Source of the DNA: Megascapheus bottae
Lineage: Eukaryota > Chordata > Mammalia > Rodentia > Geomyidae
Assembly: GCA_024803745.1 (NCBI GenBank)
Contig: JANJXV010000013.1
Span: 32,592,001-32,656,000 of the forward strand
DNA length: 64,000 nucleotides
Direction: 5' to 3'
Shown: positions 55,445 to 64,000 of the stretch, in pieces
How positions within the stretch are numbered: the first letter of the stretch is position 1
How the letters are laid out: every line of letters begins with the position of its first letter
Program-made: the position numbers and the translations under genes
The notes under the pieces: generated by a model
Databases searched by the model: none
What the model saw: the letters and a program-made list of their open reading frames with translations, nothing else
Told to the model about the DNA's origin: nothing

Positions 55445-55860
55445 TATAAAGGAGCTTCAATTCATTGTGTCAATGTGTGAGCACAATGCCTTGTGACCAG
55501 TGATATCCCTCCCATCATGCTGCCTTGAATCTACCCTAATCTCACTCATCTCCTCAAACTTTCCACGTCCATTCTCAACTACGTAGAATGGGAATAATGA
55601 TTGTGCTTACCTACTTCCTCTCTCCTTATGTCCTTTGTCTTTAACCCCTACTCCTCTCACAGAAGACATACTCAGCCATCTGATATTCATTTTGTTAAAA
55701 ATTAATTGTTGAAAAGGGTTACAATCTGGAATTCCACCTTTGCATATAGAATACATCAGTCAGTTTAGTTATGTACATCTGTTATATAGTCTTGTATGTA
55801 TTTTGGTATACCTTTATATTTTAGATCTGTATTCTCTATATAAGAGAAAGCTTATGCCCT
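55445..55860 (-). mobile_element. Old L1 3'UTR region
   Basis: caatgtgtgagcacaatgcc and ccagtgatatccctcccatc match the 3'UTR phrases at 31.2 kb. Diverged, non-coding. Confidence 0.5.
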
Positions 55861-55904
55861 TTGCCTATATTTATTATTACAGTTAGACACATGTAGATAT
55901 TATT

Positions 55905-56070
55905 GGGCTGCCTCATCGGTTTGAAATTAGGCATGCTATTTGCCTTACTTTGGCCAATAAAGAAGCAGAAGTGGTGTAAGACTCTGTTCTTTATTTTCTT
56001 TGTCCCAGATGCAGAGAATATCAGTACTTATTCCTGAATAAGCCCTGACTAGAGAAGAATCCCCTTTCAA
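55905..56070. repeat. Possible MLT1-like LTR fragment
   Basis: ttggccaataaagaagcaga and gtggtgtaagactctgttct resemble a conserved phrase of ancient mammalian MLT1 LTRs. Identified by eye from memory only. Confidence 0.35.
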
Positions 56071-59000
56071 TTGACCAAGGACGTGGGATAAAAGCAAGAA
56101 ATAACAAAATCTCTTGGTTACTATTGTTAGTCACTATAACATAACCTAGAATATTCTGGGTAATAAAATTGTATTTATAATTTTTGTCATAAAAATAATA
56201 GAATAATATTTAGTTATTGCAGACATATATAGGTAAAGGTTAGGATTTTTGAAATAAGTTTTCAGAGTAGTATGTTGTTGGCTTTAGGAAATAAGATTGA
56301 AGTATTTTCAGCATAGTTCTGGTACTATGTTTAATACTGGTTTGAAGATAAATTACTTTCTGAAGATAAATGTAATTTAAGAGGATATCTTTCAATCACC
56401 ATATATTTGTTTATATATGTGTTGTATAAATATTAATTTTGTCTTATAACCAATGTACCTATCTCATATTTCACATTTTATTGCTTCGACAGAATTTGCA
56501 GAAGATGTTAAAATAATAATGGTGTTTTTGTCTTATTCCTGTATTTAATGAGAATGGGATATAATATTTCACCATTAAGTATGAGCTGTTGGTATAAATT
56601 ATTCTTTGCCATATCAAGCAATAAACATCAATTCTGGTGTTTTCCATAATTTTTCTTTGTTTAATCCAGAAATCAGAATTTAATAGTAGCAAATATTTTT
56701 TCCTTCTTTAATGAAGTGATTATATTGCTTTAATATTGAGTAAATGATAAATCTCCTCATATTAATTGCTATGTATACATAGAAATGATCCATTTAAACA
56801 ACTGCCTGCTATATTATCCTTTTCATTTTTTTTCTTGAATCCTTTGTAATATTAAGATGAAGCTAAAGCTATAGCCCTAGAGAAGACTAAATGCTGTCTC
56901 TGGAAAACAATATATTAGTTGCTTCCAGATCAGAAAAGAAAATGAAAACCCTTTCAATTTAAAGATGGTATTACTGTCATTTTGTGTTTAGAGAATAACT
57001 GTTGACAGAGATATAATCATAACTGTTTAACTGCATAAATGATTATAAGTATGAGAAATCAAAGAATCTTCTAATTTTCTCAAATTTAACATGTTCTTGG
57101 AACAAATTAGTTGTATTTCTTATAAAAATAGAAATTAAAAGTTTCCAAATCCTGGCTACTAAATGTTTGTGGTGAGCAACTAGAAGATTTTAGACACTTG
57201 TTATTTATGTGGATGATCTGTATGTTCAGTTTAACACTCATAAATAATCAGTTGCAAAAGAAACATAATTCAACTAAAGAAATTAAATGAAAAATGGAAT
57301 TTATTGTTGTAATTTTACCCTGTTTGTCTTTTGATTTGGAGAATATATAAATCTTCCTCAGAAAGCTAAATACCTCTCAACCTTTCTCACATTCTTTCTC
57401 ACCATTAATTTTCTCTACATATTACCTATGGTTCTCAGATATCATGTTACAATGAACATGAAGCCACGACCATGGTATGTCCAATCAAGGAGGCTGTAAC
57501 CATTAGTCTGGTTTCCTATTATTTATGAAAGTTGGATTACATGATGGTTTGCTAGCATATGAAATATTGAGTAGAGAGGAGAAATAGTTCCCTAGACAAA
57601 TGGATGTGTAGTTACTAGAAAAATGCAAAAATAGTCCTTTGAATTTCAAACTAACAGATGTCTGGGATGGAAAACCATGATTAAAAATGTTCTGGTCCAA
57701 CAAGACAACAGTAAAATGCAGAATAAAGAGACATTGCATTAAGAGTTCAAGAAAGAACATGCAATTGACATCCATTGACAACAATCAATTGATTGCACCC
57801 ATTGAAAGTGAGAAATTGAAAGATTAATGAAGCATTAATAAGATAAATATTGTTGGGATTTGCCAACTGAATGCAATAATGAATAAAGGGATTATGAAAG
57901 TATAGGCAGCAGTAGTGCCTAGAAAATATTTATTTTTTATTGAGAGAGCTCAAATCACAAACTCATTTATATCCCTACAAATCATCATAGTATGATAGTA
58001 TGATGAGATAAGATAATTTTCTAAAGGAGGTAGAAAAGATACATGAAATCATAAATGTTAATTATAACTCTGCATCTTGATCTATGAGAAACTCACTGTA
58101 GGATAAGAAAATATGGTCCATTAGCACTGTGCTAGCTGCCTTCAACGTAAGTACTAACTTAGGTAGACACTTTCAAGAAACCATGAACAATATACTTAAA
58201 ATTTCATATACAATCTTAAGAAAAGTGATGATGAAGAAATGTTTTAAATTAGGCATTAGATTCATTATAAACACATAATGCATAGGCAGTTGAAGATATT
58301 GAGGCAACTACACAGGAAAAAGCCAGAAAGGCTAAGATTTCCTGTCAAGATAAAAGATGTAGAAATTCATTGAATGACTGTATGTCTACCTCATTCCTTT
58401 TCAGCTTTCGGTCTTATCTGAAAAATTTCCCCCAAATCCAAAAGTTCTCAGCTGTATTCATACCAGGCCTCACATCACACTTTTTACTTCAAGAATCCCA
58501 TTTATCTATTTTCACAAATTTGCAAACCAATACTAAGTAATAACAGATAACTTGGACAGACAAACATTTCCACAGTGAATTCAACTTGAATTCTCAAACA
58601 ATTCTAACAGAATTGAGCCTAAGTTTCTCACAGTAAGATTTGCTTCTCAGGTGCCTTTCAGATTATCTTTCTTTTCTTTCTGTTGAAACACCACCTGGTA
58701 TATTACTTTTGCTTTCAAACTAACTGTACAAAACCCGATTCATGCTTAGCTTGTTTTCTAAAACAACACAAGGGGATATGATAATACAAATATGAATGAC
58801 GTAAAACTATTCAGAGAGACTCAATCAGAATGCATGGTTTATATGCTAAAATGAAAACTCATAAAATACTGACTTCTTTAAACTGTAAGCCAGTGAGTGA
58901 AGGATAATTACATTGTTTGGTGAGATGTCATGATGATGCAATTACAGTGGAAAGGAAATTGTATTTAAATAATTATAAACTATATCACTGTGCTCAGGGT

Positions 59001-61654
59001 CATGTGACAGAGAACAACATATGTAGGTTTTCTTATCCTGAATGAACAAATAATTGCATTGTTTGCGTTTTAGAAATCATAAGAAATAAGGTAAAAGATA
59101 AAAGCCATACCGTATTACAAAATCACTTTTCTCATCTCAGAAAAATTTACATAATATCCACTCTGAAAAGAGATGAAGATTTTTGAAAGAGATGTAATAT
59201 TGAAAAACACAAGGTAATTGTAAATGGGTAATCTCATCATCCTAGAATGTTTTTAAAGAGCCCACTGGTCATACTACAACTGCTTATGATTCTATCCCTA
59301 TCAGTATTACTAATAACCTTATTAACAGTATGAGTTTATGAATATCTATACTTCTAGTAAGTAACTAATCCCTTATGTCAAATATTTGTTGAGTGTGTAA
59401 ATAAGCAGTTGTGTACCTGAAAACAAGTGATAGAACAATTATCATTAATAAAATAAATAAGAACTGACAGCTTTACCAATATGGGAATTCTTCCAGCAGC
59501 CATGGCTTCTCTGGAGGTAGCAATAATATACTTAACATAATAAATTAAAGACAAAGATTAATATAGTGGACCAGATCTAAGAAAAGGTCACATTGTGGTA
59601 TGTGTCTCTATCACAGGTGTAGACAACCGGGCATTGAATTAACAAGGAGAAACTAGTTTATTTTCATTTCCATTATTTCACAGTATTAAAGAATAGACAC
59701 CAGGTTTACAATCTACATAAGCCAGTTGTAAAGATAAAAAAAATTAATAACACTGAAATCATAATTTAAAACTCTAAAATATTCTGAAATAAGATGTAAT
59801 GTAGAATGGCATAAAATAGCACTTAGCCACAAATACAATTCATGTAGCCCTTCTATGGCAATGGTAATTATGTTACTCAGGAATAAAGACGTCTTTAGGG
59901 CAAGATTTGGCAGGACAAGCCTCTGAGATAGATGTAAAACTTTACAGCATATTATCCTATCCTTTTTCATTTTCTCTGGTTAGCACAGGATTATACTTCC
60001 ATTGAAATACATTTATTTTCTTAATTCTCCTAGCAAAACTCACTGTAAATAGCAATATATTAATGCAACAATTTTAGCTGTTCAATATGAGTGCTCCAGA
60101 TACATCCTATTAGAATATGAAGAATAAACTTTCACTCAGGAGTACAATAACACATTGCAGCCAATAAAAATATAGCAATAAAGATCTGACTGTTAGTGGT
60201 ACTCAATTTTGGAACTAACATTTAATTAATTGAAAAACTGCTGCATGAATATAGGCAGACATGTGTCTCAGTGGATCTAGACAGACTAAGAGGAATAGTG
60301 AAATGTGTAATGGAAAAGGTGAACATCCAATTTAACAAGGCCAATAGTTGGTTAACCTATAATAGAATGTGTCATAGTGATTCATTAGGGAAAAAATGTT
60401 TCAAACTAATGAAACTTTTTGAACTACTGTGTCCATGATGTATTGTGAATATAAAGTGCTTTAACTTCATCAGAATATTTTATAAAATGAGAAAAAATCT
60501 TTTATGCTGGTGATCGTAGGTGAGCTGAGATCTGAGTGATACATGAATGAGTGCAGATATATGGAAAATCAGATGAAAAAGTATTTCTGGATAAGGAAAC
60601 ATTAAAAGCAAACTTTCAGAGGTGAGAAAAATGCTGGTTATCTCAAAAGAATAAGAATGTCAGTGTGAATGATGTGGTGTTAGTAAGGGAGGCAATAGTG
60701 TGAGATAGAGAAAGGAATAAGAGGAGACAGGCAGATTTTATAAAGACAAGATCAAAGTACAGAGCATGTATTTTATACTGGAATGTTACAAGCAGAAAAA
60801 TCAATCTACTGTTTTAAAATTCTCTTGGAAATGTGAAAAATAGATTATACGGGCTAAGTATTGAATTGATAGACAAATTAGGAAGCAATTGTAATTGATC
60901 CCAATGAGAAAGTGTGTACTGGACATTTTGTGGGGGACAGGGTGGATTTGGTGAGGCCTGGTGACTTTCTCATGCATTCTGAAGATCAGCCAGTGGCATT
61001 CCGCATAACCCCATCCAGTGGAAAGCACACAGTCTGTTGTTGAAGTAAGGTATGATGAAATAGAGGCAAAAAAAGAAGAGAAAGCATCAATCCGAGGTTC
61101 AGGCTGAATAAGAGTTTTAGAAGATTAAAGTATAAAGTTGGTTTAGAATCTGAAAATTAATCCCATTATTTTATGGTTATAATGATTGGTGTTTTAATTT
61201 GGCTTAATGGGGAAAGGATTTTTTGGTAAGTAGGATGAATATTTTTTTTAATTTTGAAACTATGTTGAATAAAGTGAACAGAATAGCATCCAGGTATTTT
61301 TATGATATGCATAATGTATTTGATTCTTAATGCCTCTTGGGAATATGTTAATATCTTTACTAAGACAAAGCTTTAGGATACATTATTCAAGGTCATATAT
61401 ATAATTGTGGCCTTAGAGTAGATAATTGTCTACAAAGCTACAAATGGGATGGTATATTACTGAGAAAGGAAATCATGGCTTGGCTGACATTGGTTTGCCT
61501 CAGTGTGCGCTATAAATTTAGCATGTTGTTTCTACTAAAATCCCTTTACTACAAAAACTTACAAGGAGACCTAACAGCAAAGACTGTTCACTATCAATTA
61601 TAAGACAACTGACAAACAGGGAAGATTGGTACTTACCCAAGGCTATACAAGTGT
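56071..61654. other. Repeat-poor block; no gene recognised
   Basis: About 5.6 kb of AT-rich sequence in which I recognise no SINE, young L1, microsatellite or exon. Minus-strand frames at 56471-56692, 57503-57784, 59713-59970 and 60801-61028 have no recognised domain. Confidence 0.5.
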
Positions 61655-61780
61655 GAAAGCCCTATATATTGCCACCATCTACTTATATTTATCTGCTATA
61701 TGTCCTCAAAGTGGATTTAAACCACCATCCTCTAAGTTTCAGACTCCTATGTAGCTAGGATTATAGACTTTCTCCATGAG
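61655..61780 (-). mobile_element. Old SINE head fragment
   Basis: ttaaaccaccatcctctaag and tatgtagctaggattataga resemble the B1-like head in reverse complement. Confidence 0.4.
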
Positions 61781-62077
61781 TATCTCATAATTTATTGGTT
61801 GTAAAATACTTGCTAAAGTAATAGGAAATATCTTTATTTCAAGAATTCCTTAATCTGTATAAAATTGATGCAAACTTTTCTGAAGGTGAAAAATGAGAAA
61901 TATGATATTCATTTGAGAAATCAAATCTGAAGGACAAGGAGTTCTGGGCCATCCTGTACAATAATAATTCTCAGCATGTGCTTCCTAGACCAACAGAGTC
62001 AACATCACATGGGAATTCCTTAGAAATGCAAATTCTCTGCCACAGTCTCCTCAATTAGAAACTCTAGGTCTAGTGCT
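61781..62077. other. No gene recognised
   Basis: Unique sequence. Confidence 0.5.
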
Positions 62078-62321
62078 CAACACTGTGAATTTTATTTTTT
62101 TTTATTTTTTTTTTATTTTTTGCCAGTCCTGAGCTCAGGGCCTGAGCACTGTCCTTGGACTTTCTCAAGGCTAGAGCTCTACCACTTGAGCCTCAGCACC
62201 ACTTCTGGCTTTTTTTTTTCTATGTATGTGGTACCGAGGAATCGAACCCGGGTCTTCATGCATGCTAGGCAAGCACTTTAACCACTAGGCCAAACTCCCG
62301 GCCCCAACACTGTGAATTTTA
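62078..62321 (-). mobile_element. SINE, type A, young, with perfect 17-bp duplication
   Basis: Body about 62122-62304 with retained CpGs (gaggaatcgaacccgggtct, caaactcccggcccc). The duplication caacactgtgaatttta is perfect at 62078-62094 and 62305-62321. Tail in complement is T-rich with A interruptions. Confidence 0.96.
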
Positions 62322-63614
62322 ATAAAACCTCTGGATGATTCTGATGCATGGGGAAGTCTAGGATCCTTTGTTTGAGTGCATCATGGGAGAGTTGTAGGCT
62401 GAGTGTCAAATAGAGCATCCCCAAATTGCATACATTGCCTAAGTGCTGAGAAGTCTTTCACATTTATGGAGTTTGAAAAAAATGAACCTATTTAGTGAAA
62501 GGTGAAAAACGTAAGACCCATCAGTCCAAAATAACGGTTTATTGAAACATTTACACTACGTATATGTGCATTTTGTAGACATGCATTTAGGTTTTGTGTA
62601 AGTGGACTTTAAAATGTCAGACATGGGTAGCTGCAACAGAGACTTATGTTGTGCAAAAAGAAGAGATATTTGCTACTGAGCCTTTTACAGAATCATTTGC
62701 CAATCTAATAGTGGATGAAGTCTGGGAAAATGTAGCCATGGTGATTAGGTTAGAAGCCCTTGTCAATTTTTGTGAAAATATGGGCTCAGAAAGCCAGACC
62801 ACAGCTACTGATTTTGAACTAGTAAGAATGAAAGCTAGGCACGTGTGTTACCACAAAGGAAAACTTTGATCATAAGGTGAATTAGGAATGCAAGCAGACA
62901 TGGATCCCCCATTTTAGATCTAGATTTATCTGTATAATCACAAACCCTAGAAAAAATATTTATTAGGTTAAAAATATTATTCTGTCTGTGTATTCCTCAC
63001 AGGATTTAAATTGGTGTTAGCTATCTAGTCCCTGACTCCTTTCCTAGTTTTCAGCTCATTTCCATTTGCCTGCTATTTCCTGTAGAGCCAACTTAACCTT
63101 GTACCTATGACAACACATTTCTCTAGATCTTAGCCTTGAAAGTAAGTGTGCTGTCTTTCATAAGACATTTTTTATATCATGGGTCATGCTTTCAGTGAAT
63201 CTCTAAACACCTAGAATATGTCAAGAGAGCTATATTTTTGCTAATAAGGAAGGTTGTTTTTAACTTGGATTCCAATCATAAAATGGAATCAATCTTGTTT
63301 AGAACTACACTGTATTATCCTCAAGGTCATGAGAGAATGCTGGATTTGCAAAGACTTTTTAAGTCAGAATGGCATGACATACTCACCCTTACTGTAGATC
63401 AGATTTTGTGAGAAAAATATTCCAGATGTCAAGTCCCGTAGATGAGTTTCTAATACTCCCTAGCATGTGAATGTCATTTCTTTGGTCAAATGACTATATT
63501 TCTCAGACTGTTGAATGAGGTGTTTTAATGATTAAGCTTTAGAAAGTTAAATCACTGTAAAATTTCAACTGGGTAATACCACAGACAATCCTTGCTTTCC
63601 TCATCTACCAAAGG
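62322..63614. other. No gene recognised; one unassigned 91-codon frame
   Basis: The plus-strand frame at 62594-62869 is rich in Glu, Val and Thr and matches no family I know. There is no good start context or splice evidence. Confidence 0.45.
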
Positions 63615-63873
63615 GAGACTAAATACCTTTTTTTTGTGTAGGTCACATGGCTTGAATTCCACCTGGGCACTGTCCCTAAGCTCTTCAGCTCAAGGTTACC
63701 ATCCTACCCTGAGCCACGCTCCACTTCCCATTTTCCAGAGTTTAATTGTAAATAATGTCTCAAGTCCTCTTGTGCCCAGGCTGGCTTTGAACCTTGATCC
63801 TCAGATCTCAGCCTCCTGAGTAGCTAGGATTACAGGCGTGAGCCACCTCGCCCAGCTGAGACTAAGTACCTTT
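63615..63873 (-). mobile_element. SINE, type B, with 16-bp duplication
   Basis: Reverse complement with aagctcttcagctcaaggtt, tcctcagatctcagcctcct and ctaggattacaggcgtgagc. Flanks gagactaaataccttt (63615-63630) and gagactaagtaccttt (63858-63873) differ at one base. Confidence 0.93.
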
Positions 63874-64000
63874 AATCTCTGAATATCTGCATGGAGTAAA
63901 TCCCCCAAATGCACACACTAATTACCAAAACTGGTATATGAGATGAACAAAAAATTTAATTGGGTTGTCATTTTATTTGGGACATTAAAAAATAATATCC
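63874..64000. other. Nothing recognised
   Basis: Short unique stretch to the window end. Confidence 0.5.

Noticed and set aside
62594..62869. 91-codon plus-strand frame with a protein-like composition
   Set aside because: No recognised family and no supporting context; kept only as an unassigned frame.

Overview
This window looks like nuclear DNA of a mammal, almost certainly a rodent. It is AT-rich, has no compact operon-like genes, and is dense in LINE-1 (L1) and SINE retrotransposons and microsatellites. The abundant SINEs are (A) a dimeric element whose left half is an ID-like, tRNA-derived unit with recognisable A and B boxes, and (B) an element whose left half is B1/7SL-like. Both appear to carry the same right half. 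A dimeric ID-like SINE of this kind matches what I recall of the IDL-Geo family of Geomyoidea (kangaroo rats, pocket mice, pocket gophers). That placement is an inference from memory, moderately held. I found no host protein-coding exon, tRNA, rRNA or other functional gene. The long open frames are L1 remnants, microsatellites read in frame, or chance frames. The window is best read as intergenic or deep intronic sequence.

Layout. 1-2 kb: mostly unique sequence with a SINE and a TA/TG microsatellite. 2.0-5.1 kb: a young L1 inserted with a 5' inversion (twin priming) and probable target-site duplications (TSDs). 5.1-8 kb: older L1 and SINE debris, including an older inverted L1. 8-23 kb: mostly unremarkable sequence with SINEs, two candidate polyadenylated retrocopies and one half of a dispersed duplicated block. 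23.8-26.6 kb: a second long L1 split by a younger SINE. 27.7-30.2 kb: an antisense L1 5' end (GC-rich 5'UTR with a YY1-like site, plus the start of ORF1) that has lost its 3' half where it meets a truncated SINE. 30-38 kb: SINEs, including a three-deep nest, old L1 and a short truncated L1. 38-49 kb: old, degraded repeats and microsatellites. 49-55 kb: three short young L1 insertions, a local duplication in which only one copy carries an L1, and a polyadenylated LTR-like fragment. 55-64 kb: an old L1, an MLT1-like fragment, a repeat-poor block and two young SINEs.

Nothing here forms a pathway. What the sequence records is the history of one L1 lineage, whose 3' end recurs at least seven times, and of the SINEs and retrocopies it probably mobilised. 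The most informative points are structural: twin-priming junctions, a deletion scar joining SINE and L1, SINEs sharing a right monomer, duplicated blocks that act as natural empty-site controls, and retrocopies with poly(A) tails and flanking duplications.
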